Both the position numbers and the translations under genes were made by a program. DNA of 64,000 nucleotides from Acidobacteriota bacterium (GTDB taxonomy: Bacteria; Acidobacteriota; Blastocatellia; Pyrinomonadales; Pyrinomonadaceae), in assembly GCA_023389035.1 (NCBI GenBank), contig JAEWFC010000004.1:1-64000 (forward strand), read 5' to 3'. Below the pieces are notes generated by a model. That model made no database searches and was not told the DNA's origin. It saw only the letters and a list, made by a program, of their open reading frames with translations. Positions 49,277 through 58,091 of the stretch are shown piece after piece (position 1 is the first letter of the stretch; every line of letters begins with the position of its first letter).

Positions 49277-50539
49277 CTAAACACGGCGCATCGCTTCTAC
49301 GGGATCGAGGCGCGCGGCTTTTAGAGCTGGGTAGAGACCGGAGACGAGCCCGACCATCAACGATGCTCCGAAACCGGCGGCGATCGCCCAAAATGGTACG
49401 GCCGCCGGGAAGCTAACGATCTGACGAACGGCGAACGCGAGGAGAAGGCCGACGGCGATCCCGATCAGCCCGCCAAGGCCCGTCAGCGTGACCGCTTCGA
49501 GCAGGAACTGCTGAAGAATAGTCTTGCGAGTCGCTCCGACGGCTCGTTTTATTCCGATCTCAACGCTTCGCTCCCTAACCGCCACAAGCATTACGTTCAT
49601 TACGCCGACGCCACCGACGAATAGGCTTGCCAACGCGATCGGCACGACGATAACGCCGAGGCCGCTGATGATATCGTTGACCAGGTCAAACACCTGCTCA
49701 GCGCGATTCACGCCGAAGTTGTTCGGCTCGGTAGCCGGCACACCTCTGCGTGTCCTCAGTAGATATGTTACGTCGTCTGTCACCTCATCAACACTGCCTG
49801 GAGGTGCCCGCACTATTATCACGGTCGCTGTGATCTCAGGATAAAGTTTGTCGGCCGTTTCGAACGGGATGTAAACGGTCCTTTCATCCAGTTCGTCGCT
49901 GCCGATCACTCCCTGCGATGACCCTTGTCCGAGCACGCCGATAACGCGAAACAGCTTTCCGTCGATCTTGATGTCCTCGCCGATCGGATCAAGCTCTTCG
50001 AAAACCTGCCTAGCGATCCCGAAACCGATGACTGCGACCGGAGCCCTTGAGCGGCGCTCCTGCTCGGTAAAAAACCGGCCATCCGCGAGTGTCACATTCA
50101 CCACACGCGGGAAGTTGTCCCATACCCCGAGGATAAGGGGATTGATCGCCTCTCTCGAACGCGCTGTCAGCTTTGGAAGGTCGGCGGACGGGCCGTAACT
50201 GCCTCGGATCTTCTGGGGTGAGACCTCAAGCGGCGAACTTAGCTCGGAAACCGCTATAGCGTCTTCGAACGTCAGGTCTTTCCGCTGACGCTCCTCAGCC
50301 GTTAGTTGCTGAAGCGACGGACCGATCCGCGGTTCCTTCGTAAAATAGATCGTGTTCGGGGCGCTTTTTTCCGATACCTCCTGCACACGCTGCGACAGGC
50401 CGGTCAGCACAGCACCGACAAGAGCAACAACGGCCGTTCCGATGATGACGCCGGTTAGCGTCAATCCGGCGCGGAGCTTATTGGCGCGTATCGAACCCGC
50501 TACCGCCTGCCAATTATCCTTAGCTCTCTGAAAGTTCAC
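49277..50539 (-). CDS. MacB-type ABC transporter permease 1
   Basis: A 420-residue permease of the MacB/FtsX type VII group: one N-terminal helix (LRAGLTLTGVIIGTAVVALVGAVLTG), a large periplasmic MacB_PCD domain, then three C-terminal helices with VGGVGVMNVMLVAVRERSVEIGIKRAVGATR and the closing ALKAARLDPVEAMRRV. Such proteins act as mechanotransmission devices with an ATPase and a periplasmic adaptor; neither is adjacent here. It starts with GTG, 10 bases behind its paralogue. Confidence 0.9.
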   Translation of the reverse strand: MNFQRAKDNWQAVAGSIRANKLRAGLTLTGVIIGTAVVALVGAVLTGLSQRVQEVSEKSAPNTIYFTKEPRIGPSLQQLTAEERQRKDLTFEDAIAVSELSSPLEVSPQKIRGSYGPSADLPKLTARSREAINPLILGVWDNFPRVVNVTLADGRFFTEQERRSRAPVAVIGFGIARQVFEELDPIGEDIKIDGKLFRVIGVLGQGSSQGVIGSDELDERTVYIPFETADKLYPEITATVIIVRAPPGSVDEVTDDVTYLLRTRRGVPATEPNNFGVNRAEQVFDLVNDIISGLGVIVVPIALASLFVGGVGVMNVMLVAVRERSVEIGIKRAVGATRKTILQQFLLEAVTLTGLGGLIGIAVGLLLAFAVRQIVSFPAAVPFWAIAAGFGASLMVGLVSGLYPALKAARLDPVEAMRRV

Positions 50540-50549
50540 TTTTATCGAC

Positions 50550-51818
50550 CTACTCCGTCCTCAACGCCTCGATCGGATCCAGACGTGCCGCCTGCCTCGC
50601 GGGTACGACACCGAAAAACATACCGACCGCACAGGAAACGCCCATAGCGGCTAGGACCGCCCAGACTGGCAGCGATAGCGGAAGGTTGGTTGCCCATGCG
50701 AGAAGCCATATTAGTGCCCCGCCGGCAGCCGATCCAAAGATCCCGCCGATCAACGTCAGAGTGATCGACTCGATCAGGAACTGGGTGAGAATGTCGCTCC
50801 GCCGCGCTCCTACAGCCATACGAATGCCGATCTCACGCGTCCTTTCCGTGACCGACGACAGCATCATGTTCATCACCACAATTCCACCGACGAAAAGCGC
50901 TATCGCTGTTAGCGGATAAACTATCGCCCCGACTATGCCGGTTAACGATGCCGAAAAAGCCTGAACGCTCCTGGCCGTAACGAAGCTGAAATTATCCTCT
51001 TGGTCGGTGCCTACGAGTTTCCGTTTTATGCGTATCGCTACGCGAACGCGCTCTTCGACATCGTCAAGCGTCAGGCCCGAACCGTCCCTCGCTTTCGCGA
51101 GTATGGCAAGCGAACGAGACCTTCCGCCGAACACGCGTGTGAATGTCCCGAGCGGTACCTGGATAAAACCGTCCTGAGACGCTCCGAACGTCGAACCGCG
51201 CGGTTCCGCGACACCGACAACTTGATACGGCACCTGGCCCAGCCTGATCTCCTGGCCGATCGCCCCCGAATTCGGGAAAAGCTCATCCACTATGTCCTGA
51301 CCGATCACGCAGACATTGCGGCGGAACCTGTCGTCAGTCTCCGTCAGGTCGCGGCCGTATGCAACCGAAATGTTTGAGAGGTTGGTAATGTTGGGAGTGA
51401 CGCCTTGGATCGATACACCGACGAGGGTTTTGGAAAGACGGCGCGCGGGTAGAACCGCATCGCCCTGGGCCCCGAATTCGATCTCGCCACCCAGCTGCTC
51501 CTCGAGATATTCGAGGTCTTCGACATAGATATCGGGTCGTTTGGCGGTCGCCTCGACAAACGCCTGGCCATCTCCGCCGAAATCCTGGAACGCCGCTTTT
51601 TCGATCCGCAGCACATCCGGAGCGAAACCGGCCGTCGACTGCACGACGAAAGCCTGAGCTCCCTGCAGCAAAGCGGCAACGATGACCACGACCGCGACTC
51701 CTACGACAACTCCTACTACCGTCAGTACCGAACGCGTCGGACTGGCCCGGATCGAGTCCCAAGCAAGGGTTATTAGTTCCCTGAGCAGAGTGACTCGTGC
51801 TGTCGTTGAATGATTCAC
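50550..51818 (-). CDS. MacB-type ABC transporter permease 2
   Basis: A 422-residue permease homologous to the previous one, with the same layout: N-terminal helix (SVLTVVGVVVGVAVVVIVAALLQG), periplasmic domain with a GQEIRLGQVPYQVVGVAEPRGS turn, and the C-terminal FVGGIVVMNMMLSSVTERTREIGIRMAVGARR motif ending RQAARLDPIEALRTE. GTG start with AAGGTGG upstream. The pair could form a heterodimer; the missing ATPase must be encoded elsewhere. Confidence 0.9.
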   Translation of the reverse strand: MNHSTTARVTLLRELITLAWDSIRASPTRSVLTVVGVVVGVAVVVIVAALLQGAQAFVVQSTAGFAPDVLRIEKAAFQDFGGDGQAFVEATAKRPDIYVEDLEYLEEQLGGEIEFGAQGDAVLPARRLSKTLVGVSIQGVTPNITNLSNISVAYGRDLTETDDRFRRNVCVIGQDIVDELFPNSGAIGQEIRLGQVPYQVVGVAEPRGSTFGASQDGFIQVPLGTFTRVFGGRSRSLAILAKARDGSGLTLDDVEERVRVAIRIKRKLVGTDQEDNFSFVTARSVQAFSASLTGIVGAIVYPLTAIALFVGGIVVMNMMLSSVTERTREIGIRMAVGARRSDILTQFLIESITLTLIGGIFGSAAGGALIWLLAWATNLPLSLPVWAVLAAMGVSCAVGMFFGVVPARQAARLDPIEALRTE

Positions 51819-51977
51819 GCTTTATCCCACCTTGTATTGCCAGTCCTCGTAATATTGTAAGTCATTGGCCGGCAGAGTGTTGGTTTGATGCGACAATTAT
51901 GGAAACTTAGGAGTGTGGATCCCGACGAACGGCGGTATCATCGGAAAGAGGATCACCGATGATAACCGGATTCATAC

Positions 51978-52006
51978 TTGCACGAAGCAAGTGAGATGGA
52001 TATAAT
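51978..52006 (+). promoter_or_regulatory. Promoter of the VOC/cupin pair, possibly leaderless
   Basis: TTGCAC (51978-51983), 17 bases, perfect TATAAT (52001-52006). The ATG at 52015 is only 8 bases beyond the -10 box, so transcription would start at or next to the start codon; no Shine-Dalgarno is seen. Confidence 0.55.
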
Positions 52007-52014
52007 CGCGTGCT

Positions 52015-52515
52015 ATGAAACAGGCAAGAGCAACTATATGTCTTTGGTACGATGGCGACGCTGAAGACGCGGCGAAATTTTATGCTAAGACGTTTCGGGA
52101 TTCATCGGTTGATGCGGTGCACAAGGCTCCGGCGGATTATCCTTCGGGGAAACAAGGCGATGTGATCACAGTCGATTTCACAGTAATGGGAATTCCATGC
52201 CTGGGTCTGAATGGCGGGCCTGAGTTTAAGCATAGCGAGGCGTTTTCGTTCGTGATTGCGACCAAGGATCAGGAGGAGACCGACCGTTATTGGAATGCTA
52301 TCGTCGGAAACGGCGGCGAGGAAAGCATGTGCGGCTGGTGCAAGGATAAATGGGGCGTTTCATGGCAGATAACGCCGATCGCACTTACCGAAGGCTATAC
52401 CGATCCCGACCCTGAGGTCGCCAAACGGGTATTTGAAGCAATGATGCCGATGAAAAAGATCGACGTCGCCGCGATCGAGGCGGCCCGCCGCGGTCAAGCG
52501 AAGGAGATCGAATGA
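52015..52515 (+). CDS. VOC-family protein, PhnB/3-demethylubiquinone methyltransferase-like
   Basis: A 166-residue protein of the vicinal-oxygen-chelate superfamily: ICLWYDGDAEDAAKFYAKTFRDSS opening, GKQGDVITVDFTVMGIPCLGLNGGPEFKHSEAFSF, the W-N-A-I-V-G-N-G-G-E stretch, CGWCKDKWGVSWQITP, and an AMMPMKKIDVA tail. These are fold-level relatives of glyoxalase; the annotation methyltransferase is historical. It overlaps the cupin gene by four bases. Confidence 0.9.
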   Translation: MKQARATICLWYDGDAEDAAKFYAKTFRDSSVDAVHKAPADYPSGKQGDVITVDFTVMGIPCLGLNGGPEFKHSEAFSFVIATKDQEETDRYWNAIVGNGGEESMCGWCKDKWGVSWQITPIALTEGYTDPDPEVAKRVFEAMMPMKKIDVAAIEAARRGQAKEIE

Positions 52516-52853
52516 CTCAAGCGACAAATGAACAGTGGGACGCCGGGGCTGCCGTAAGTGCGGCAGACCTTATCGAGCTGCAGCCCGGAGGTGTCGTCAG
52601 CCGGACTATCGTAAAGAAAAAGACCGGCACCGTGACCGTTTTTGCGTTTGACGCGGACGAGGGCCTGAGCGAACATACGACGCCGTTTGATGCCCTGCTG
52701 ATGAGCCTCGAAGGCGAGGCGAACATCACTATTTCGGGGACGGCACACGCGGTCAAAACCGGCGAGATCATTAAACTTCCAGCCGGTGAGCCCCATGCTG
52801 TCAAAGCGACAACTCCTTTCAAAATGCTCCTGATCATGATCCGTGAAGGCTAG
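52512..52853 (+). CDS. Small cupin-domain protein
   Basis: A 113-residue single cupin. The barrel core has VVSRTIVKKKTGTVTVFAFDADEGLSEHTTPFDALLMSLEGEANITI and the second motif GEIIKLPAGEPHAVKATTPFKMLLIMI. Motif 1 keeps EHTTPFDA, motif 2 P-A-G-x-P-H; a metal is likely bound. Function is unknown; the four-base overlap with the VOC gene suggests joint use. The second 21-bp array starts 50 bases after its stop. Confidence 0.88.
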   Translation: MTQATNEQWDAGAAVSAADLIELQPGGVVSRTIVKKKTGTVTVFAFDADEGLSEHTTPFDALLMSLEGEANITISGTAHAVKTGEIIKLPAGEPHAVKATTPFKMLLIMIREG

Positions 52854-52903
52854 GCCGCCCCGGTTATCTAACTGTCGAATGTCTCTACCCGATCAAGACC
52901 TAA

Positions 52904-53071
52904 ACTACTGAACTTCAGAGTTAAAATACTGATTTTAGGACTTAAACTATTTAATTTAAGAGCTAAACTGCTGAATTTAAGAGTTAAAATGCTCAACTTA
53001 AGACTTGAAATACTAAATTTAAGACTTAAATTACTGAACTTAAGGCTTAAATTACTTAATTCAGGGCCTAA
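52904..53071. repeat. 21-bp degenerate tandem repeat, eight units (array 2)
   Basis: Eight exact 21-base units (52904, 52925, 52946 and so on), flanked by a decayed half unit on the left and one on the right (to about 53092). Consensus A(c/a)TACTGAA(T/C)TTAAGACTTAA, the same pattern and strand sense as array 1 at 2769-2978. It stands between the cupin gene and DUF4256, 85 bases before the next start codon. It accounts for most of the 303-base gap. Confidence 0.9.
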
Positions 53072-53156
53072 GTTGAATAGCTTTGGAGCTTTTTCAGCTA
53101 ATTTTTCTCGCTTCATATGATCCTCGGGACGAGCATCCCGACGACCGACTTGTGAT

Positions 53157-53726
53157 ATGACAAAGGCACAAAAGACGACGGCTAAGTTATCGCCGGCAGA
53201 TCGCGATGAGCTGGTTGAGACGCTGCGGACGCGTTTCGAAGAGAACATGGCCCGCCATAAAGGCATTAAGTGGGCCGACGTCGAAAAACGTATTGATGAC
53301 GCGAAGCTGCAGGCTCTAGCCGCAATGGAAGGCACCGGCGGCGAGCCTGACGTTGTAGGTCGTGATAAGAAGACGGGCGAGGTCATCTTTTTCGATTGTT
53401 CGGCGGAAAGCCCAAAAGGCCGGCGAAGCGTCTGTTATGACCCTGAAGCTTTAGAATCCCGGAAAGAACATAAGCCGAAACACAGTGCACTTGGCATGGC
53501 GAGGGATATGGGGGTTGAGATCCTGACCGAAGATCAATACCGCGACCTGCAGAAACTAGGTGAATTTGACCTGAAGACCTCAAGCTGGATCGCGACCCCT
53601 GACGATATTCGGAAACTTGGCGGCGCTCTGTTCTGCGATCGCCGCTACGACACGATCTTCACCTACCACAACGGTGCTGAGTCCTATTACGGAGCACGCG
53701 GATTCCGCGGTTCGCTCAGCGTTTAG
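53157..53726 (+). CDS. DUF4256-domain protein
   Basis: A 189-residue soluble protein covering the DUF4256 family end to end: ELVETLRTRFEENMARHKGIKWADVE, GTGGEPDVVGRDKKTGEVIFFDCSAESPKGRRSVCYD, HSALGMARDMGVEILTEDQYRDLQKLGEFDLKTSSWI, and the ending HNGAESYYGARGFRG. The family is widespread but without a known activity. Preceded by the 21-bp array. Confidence 0.92.
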   Translation: MTKAQKTTAKLSPADRDELVETLRTRFEENMARHKGIKWADVEKRIDDAKLQALAAMEGTGGEPDVVGRDKKTGEVIFFDCSAESPKGRRSVCYDPEALESRKEHKPKHSALGMARDMGVEILTEDQYRDLQKLGEFDLKTSSWIATPDDIRKLGGALFCDRRYDTIFTYHNGAESYYGARGFRGSLSV

Positions 53727-53825
53727 CAAGCCATCGGCTTTTACCGTGCAACTCTAGCCCCGAAGCTATATACTAATATTGTTGAACGGCGTTTAAGCCG
53801 ATCGATGAGTTAATAGGCCCCCGCG

Positions 53826-54320
53826 ATGAAGAAGCTGATCCTGGCAATTTTTGCAGTGATGTGTATGCAGTTGGCATTCGTGTATTTCACTGCCCTACAG
53901 TCACATATGGATCTTGCCGTCGCAACTCCGCCTGTTATTCCTTCGCCGCCAATCCGCCCTGCTGCGGTTAATAACAATGTTGCGACCCCGATCGAGCCGG
54001 AAATTGCAGAACAGGCTGCACCGAGCGCTGTTCGAAGTTCTACACGTCGCACCAAGTTAGACGAAAGCTCCGAATCGAAGACCGCTACGCCTGTTCACGA
54101 GCGCCGCGTTCACGTGAAGTTGCGACATACCGATCCGAGGCCTGCCAGGCAGGACGATTTTCAGAGTGTCGTTATCAGCTATAAAGGCGAGGCTGGCCGA
54201 ACGAATTGCGATCCCGAGGTTATTGAGAAGCCAAAGAAACGTTCATACCTTGCAAAGGCGTCGCCGGTAGTTAAGGCTCCGTGGAGATTCCTCAAAGCGG
54301 TCGGTTCGAAATTAAATTAA
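53826..54320 (+). CDS. Single-pass membrane protein of unknown function
   Basis: A 164-residue protein with an N-terminal signal anchor (LILAIFAVMCMQLAFVYFTAL) and a Pro/Ser/Arg-rich, probably disordered remainder (VIPSPPIRPAA, SSTRRTKLDESSES, RRVHVKLRHTDPRPARQ). No domain is recognised. Convergent with the epimerase gene, 17 bases apart. Confidence 0.65.
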   Translation: MKKLILAIFAVMCMQLAFVYFTALQSHMDLAVATPPVIPSPPIRPAAVNNNVATPIEPEIAEQAAPSAVRSSTRRTKLDESSESKTATPVHERRVHVKLRHTDPRPARQDDFQSVVISYKGEAGRTNCDPEVIEKPKKRSYLAKASPVVKAPWRFLKAVGSKLN

Positions 54321-54337
54321 TTCGGGCGTGATCATGG

Positions 54338-55312
54338 TTATGCCGCGGCGGAAAGGTTTGCGGCCTTGAACCATTCGACAAATTTGGGAATTCCCTCTTC
54401 TATCTTTGTCTTTGGCGAATAGCCTAGCAGTTCCTTTGCTTTTGAAATGTCTGCAAACGTTATCGGCACATCGCCCGGCTGCAGCGGCTGATGATCGATC
54501 ACGGCCTTGATCCCCAAATTTTCTTCCAGCAACTCGATAAGACTTTTTAGTTCAGTGGTCTCCGATTCGCCGAGGTTGAATACCTCGTGGATCGAGCCGT
54601 CGTACGCAATTGCCGACCTCACCCCCTGAATGATGTCGTCGACATAGGTGTAGTCGCGTCGCGTCGTGCCGTCGCCAAACATCTGTATGGACTTGCCTGC
54701 GGATATCAGCTTGCTGAATTTGTGGATCGCGAGGTCCGGCCTCTGTCTCGCTCCATAGACCGTAAAGAATCTGAGGCACACTGTCCGGATGCCGTAGAGG
54801 TGTGAGTATGTGTGGCAGATAAGCTCGCCGGCCGCCTTGGTTGCTGCGTAAGGCGAGATGGGATTAAAGATAGGATCCGTTTCGGAGAACGGAACCTTTG
54901 CGTTCACCCCGTAGACCGAGCTCGAAGATCCGAAGACGAACTGGCCGATCCCAAACTCGCGTGCGAGCTCTAGCAGATTAACGGTCCCGTTGATGTTTGT
55001 CTCGGTGTAAAGCTGCGGCTGAGATAGCGAAGGCCGTACGCCCGCTCTCGCTGCCAGATGAACGACGGTGTCAAAGCCTCCGTTCTCAAACACACGACGC
55101 ATTGCGGCGGCATCGCGAATGTCTGCCTCAATGAATGCAGCCTTATCATCGCCCGTGATCGCCGCAAGATTTGCACGCTTTACGTCCGGAGAATAAAAGT
55201 CATTCAGGTCATCAACGACCGTTACCTGCCAGCCGCCCTCATCGAGCAAACGCCCAACCAAATGCGAACCAATAAAACCGGCACCACCGGTTATGAGTAT
55301 GTTTTTATTCAC
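54338..55312 (-). CDS. NAD-dependent sugar-nucleotide epimerase, UDP-glucuronate 4-epimerase-like
   Basis: A 324-residue short-chain dehydrogenase. GTG start. NAD-binding GGAGFIGSHL (9-18), VVDDLNDFY, and catalytic residues S-S-S-V-Y-G and Y-A-A-T-K-A-A (Tyr-x3-Lys). The combination HLAARAGVRPSLSQPQLY and FGDGTTRRDYTYVDDIIQGV is typical of UDP-glucuronate 4-epimerases (GAE type). It would convert UDP-glucuronate to UDP-galacturonate for polysaccharide; together with the dehydrogenase at 32854 it suggests uronic-acid glycan synthesis, although the two genes are far apart. Confidence 0.88.
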   Translation of the reverse strand: MNKNILITGGAGFIGSHLVGRLLDEGGWQVTVVDDLNDFYSPDVKRANLAAITGDDKAAFIEADIRDAAAMRRVFENGGFDTVVHLAARAGVRPSLSQPQLYTETNINGTVNLLELAREFGIGQFVFGSSSSVYGVNAKVPFSETDPIFNPISPYAATKAAGELICHTYSHLYGIRTVCLRFFTVYGARQRPDLAIHKFSKLISAGKSIQMFGDGTTRRDYTYVDDIIQGVRSAIAYDGSIHEVFNLGESETTELKSLIELLEENLGIKAVIDHQPLQPGDVPITFADISKAKELLGYSPKTKIEEGIPKFVEWFKAANLSAAA

Positions 55313-55417
55313 TTTAGTACGTTTATAACGGCCTGGATCGAACAGCAGGGGTCAACTCAAGGAAAAATAACATAAAGCGGTTCAGAGGGTAAAACTCGGA
55401 GGGCACGATTCTCGCGT

Positions 55418-56269
55418 CTAGTTTCGAAAACGCTTTTGCTGGTAGTACTTGTGTATCAGCTCTTCAAGAAAGCCTTCGTATGTGAAGGTCTCCCTATCGT
55501 ACGAGGGCTTTATGCGGTGCATTATCGGAACCGCGATGCGCCAGGCCATCCATTCGCGCTGGCGATCGCTCAGTTCCCACCTTCGCCGGAGCAGGCTTTC
55601 GACAACCTCTATTTCAGAATCCGAAAGCTGCGAAAGGTCGCCATCAAATTCCGTCTGTTTCTGCACGCGGCGCAACGCTGAATCAGCAACCGGATTCGCG
55701 AATGTCTCGGCAAAGGTCGGCGCCTCGTCGGTTCGCTCGCGGATCACTACGGTTCCGGCAAACAGGTCACCGACACGCTGGTCTCGGCTGTTGAGAAAAA
55801 TACTGATCAGGCCGATGGAGTATATCGGGAACACAAAACCCGGGATCGCGTCGAAGATCCGCAAAAGATTGCGTGCGATCGCTTCCCAAAGCGTGATCGG
55901 CCGCCCGTCCTCACGTATCACGCGCAGCTTCATCAGCCGCTTGCCCGGCGTTTGTCCGCTCCAGAGCCACTCAAAGATCGCAAAGTACCCGGCAAATGCA
56001 AGAAAGACGACCACGATCATGACGGCGATCGTTAAATTCGACGCACCGTCAAGCATTCCTTCGCCCGCCGCGTCAGGATCGGTCAGGCTGACATTCGATA
56101 CCAGGGCAAAGATTATAACTATCGCGATGATAGCGGAATACTGTATCGCGTGGTCGATCGCAACGGCGAGAAACCTATTGCCGATCGACGCTAACGAAAA
56201 GGCCAACGGAACGCGTTCCGGCGTTTCGATAATTAGCGTCTCTTCCGTTTCGATCAAGCCGGCTGCCAT
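55418..56269 (-). CDS. RDD-family membrane protein
   Basis: A 283-residue protein; ATG 56269 is preferred over an upstream TTG. After a short N-terminal strand region (ETLIIETPERVPL) the RDD motif appears as N-R-F-L-A-V-A-I-D-H near residue 30, with membrane helices after it and a second motif W-S-G-Q-T-P-G-K-R-L-M-K-L-R near 110, then R-E-D-G-R-P-I. The C-terminal 90 residues are soluble and charged. RDD proteins are suspected transporters; no substrate known. Isolated gene. Confidence 0.85.
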   Translation of the reverse strand: MAAGLIETEETLIIETPERVPLAFSLASIGNRFLAVAIDHAIQYSAIIAIVIIFALVSNVSLTDPDAAGEGMLDGASNLTIAVMIVVVFLAFAGYFAIFEWLWSGQTPGKRLMKLRVIREDGRPITLWEAIARNLLRIFDAIPGFVFPIYSIGLISIFLNSRDQRVGDLFAGTVVIRERTDEAPTFAETFANPVADSALRRVQKQTEFDGDLSQLSDSEIEVVESLLRRRWELSDRQREWMAWRIAVPIMHRIKPSYDRETFTYEGFLEELIHKYYQQKRFRN

Positions 56270-56391
56270 CGCTGGCAACTATTATTCAGTCATCGATGCC
56301 GCTTTGCAAAACCCGTTTTTGCCTTGTCATTTAGAATTGCGGCGACCTATACTCTAGGTTACGGCGACATTGCCGAGCGAGGTCTAAACAA

Positions 56392-56910
56392 GTGCAGCCA
56401 AAAACAAATCGTGGTCGACTCAATGCTGAAGGCAGGCGTTTTGCTATCGTCGTCAGCCGGTGGAACGATTTCCTCACATCAAAGCTGACCGATGGAGCTC
56501 TCGACGCACTTGAGAGTCACGGCTGTGCCGAGGCAGATGTTGAAATATATAAGGTGCCGGGTGCATTTGAACTTCCGTTAACCTCGCAAAAGGTCGCAGA
56601 AAGCGGCAGCTTTGACGCTGTGATCGCCCTTGGCGTAGTCATCCGCGGCGAGACACCGCATTTTGATTTCGTTGCCGGAGAGGCTGCCGGCGGGATCACG
56701 TCCGTCGGACTAAAAACAGGCGTTCCGGTTATGTTTGGCGTAGTCACGGCTGACACACTTGAGCAAGCGATCAACCGTTGCGGCGTCAAGGGCGGAAACA
56801 AAGGTTACGAAGCGGCTGTTTCGGCGATCGAGGTCGTCGACCTGCACGCTCAGATCGGATCGGACTCGCGTGCAAATGTAAAAGAGAAAGCAGTTCCTCA
56901 TGTCGTTTGA
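56392..56910 (+). CDS. ribH: 6,7-dimethyl-8-ribityllumazine synthase
   Basis: A 172-residue riboflavin-pathway enzyme condensing the butanone phosphate with the ribityl-pyrimidine. GTG start at 56392. Marks: VVSRWNDFLTSKLTDGALDAL, KVPGAFELPLTSQKVA, GVVIRGETPHFDFVAGEAA with the catalytic His, and VMFGVVTADTLEQAINR. The C-terminal tail is slightly longer than in E. coli. It overlaps nusB by 11 bases, the common ribH-nusB order. Confidence 0.96.
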   Translation: MQPKTNRGRLNAEGRRFAIVVSRWNDFLTSKLTDGALDALESHGCAEADVEIYKVPGAFELPLTSQKVAESGSFDAVIALGVVIRGETPHFDFVAGEAAGGITSVGLKTGVPVMFGVVTADTLEQAINRCGVKGGNKGYEAAVSAIEVVDLHAQIGSDSRANVKEKAVPHVV

Positions 56911-57400
56911 AAAAGAAAAGGGTTCCGGCACTCGGCGAAAAGCGCGTGAAAGCGCCCTTCAGATGCTCTTCGCAGCCGATGTTGCGAAAACCGACGCTCC
57001 ACGCCTTTCTGACGAATACTGGGCACAGCTCGGCGACGAGTCTTTCGACGATAATACCCGCAATTTCGCGAACGAGCTCGTGAGCGGAACTCTCGAAAAT
57101 CTGAACACGATTGATGATCGGATACGCACTCGCGCCGAGCATTGGCGGATCGAGCGAATGGCCCTTGTCGATCGAAACGTCCTCCGTTTAGCAGTATTCG
57201 AGTTTCTGTTCAAAGACACGCCTAGGACCGTTGTGATCAATGAAGGCCTCGAGATCGCCCGGCGCTTCTCTTCATACGAGGCAACCCAGTTCATTAATGG
57301 AATACTCGACAGCATCAAGCTCGATCTTGAAGCTGAAGAAGGCAAAACTACTCCTCCGCAGCCCGGTGAACCCGAAAAGTCACAGGCGTCATCTAACTAA
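56900..57400 (+). CDS. nusB: Transcription antitermination factor NusB
   Basis: A 166-residue all-helical RNA-binding factor used in rRNA transcription. RRKARESALQMLFAADVAK at the start, ANELVSGTLENLNTIDDRI, HWRIERMALVDRNVLRLAVFE and the closing VVINEGLEIARRFSSYEATQFINGILD are all family marks. The last 25 residues are a disordered Pro/Ser tail. The next gene starts one base after the stop. Confidence 0.96.
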   Translation: MSFEKEKGSGTRRKARESALQMLFAADVAKTDAPRLSDEYWAQLGDESFDDNTRNFANELVSGTLENLNTIDDRIRTRAEHWRIERMALVDRNVLRLAVFEFLFKDTPRTVVINEGLEIARRFSSYEATQFINGILDSIKLDLEAEEGKTTPPQPGEPEKSQASSN

Positions 57401-57401
57401 G

Positions 57402-57995
57402 GTGATCCACCATAAAACCGTTTCGCCGTACCTGCTGTTTTTCCTGCTGTTCGGGTCGTTCGTTCACTCAGCCGCACAAGACCGCCTGCCCTCAAAGATC
57501 CGCGGCTACAAGGTTCACAGCGAGATCCTTGAGATAGCATCGGACCGTTCGAGCTTGGCTGACCCGTCTGAACCAGATGTTGCGGCACCGGCGAACGTTT
57601 TCATTTCGGATCCGGAGATCCTCGATCTCTCGTTGACGGGTGTCGGCCTTAGTTTCCCGGTAGAGGTTCTATCGCGGGATCAGAGCGGGAAGGTCGACTT
57701 TTTATCTTTTCACGAAGTCCGAGTTAACGGCATCGCGGTCGAGCTTCCGGATTATACGCACAAATTCAAGTTTGAGAAGGGTGAAACCGTTAAGCTGCCC
57801 GAGCCTGCCGAGGTGTTGATCCCGACATCCGGACTCGTTCGAGCTGCTTGGCAGGAGATACGCGAAACTAAGGATACATGGACGGTGACCGGCCGTGTTT
57901 TTGTCTTCGGGAAGTTCAGGAAATTTGGGTTTCACCACAAACGAGTAGTGCCGGTCGATTTTGAGATCGTCATCGACAACCCGTTCAAACTCTAG
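57402..57995 (+). CDS. Exported protein of unknown function
   Basis: A 197-residue protein starting with GTG 57402, one base after the nusB stop; the longer in-frame ORF overlapping nusB is not supported. The signal peptide is VSPYLLFFLLFGSFVHSAAQ. The mature domain is beta-rich (VGLSFPVEVLSRDQSGKVDFLSFHEVRVNGIAVEL, FEKGETVKLPEPAEVLIP, GRVFVFGKFRKFGFHHKRVVPVDFEIVI), a pattern similar to LEA14-like immunoglobulin folds, but no family is assigned. Coupled to ribH-nusB by position only. Confidence 0.72.
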   Translation: MIHHKTVSPYLLFFLLFGSFVHSAAQDRLPSKIRGYKVHSEILEIASDRSSLADPSEPDVAAPANVFISDPEILDLSLTGVGLSFPVEVLSRDQSGKVDFLSFHEVRVNGIAVELPDYTHKFKFEKGETVKLPEPAEVLIPTSGLVRAAWQEIRETKDTWTVTGRVFVFGKFRKFGFHHKRVVPVDFEIVIDNPFKL

Positions 57996-58091
57996 CCAAA
58001 CCAGCCGTAGCTTATCTTTTCTCCCCGATTACGCTAAAATTAACATTTACGGCAAAAATACCTGTAAAGCAGTTTTTTATTGAGGAATATC

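Noticed and set aside
52868..53386. Minus-strand 172-codon ORF ending in the second heptad array
   Set aside because: Most of it is antisense to the clear DUF4256 gene; the rest is the 21-bp array.
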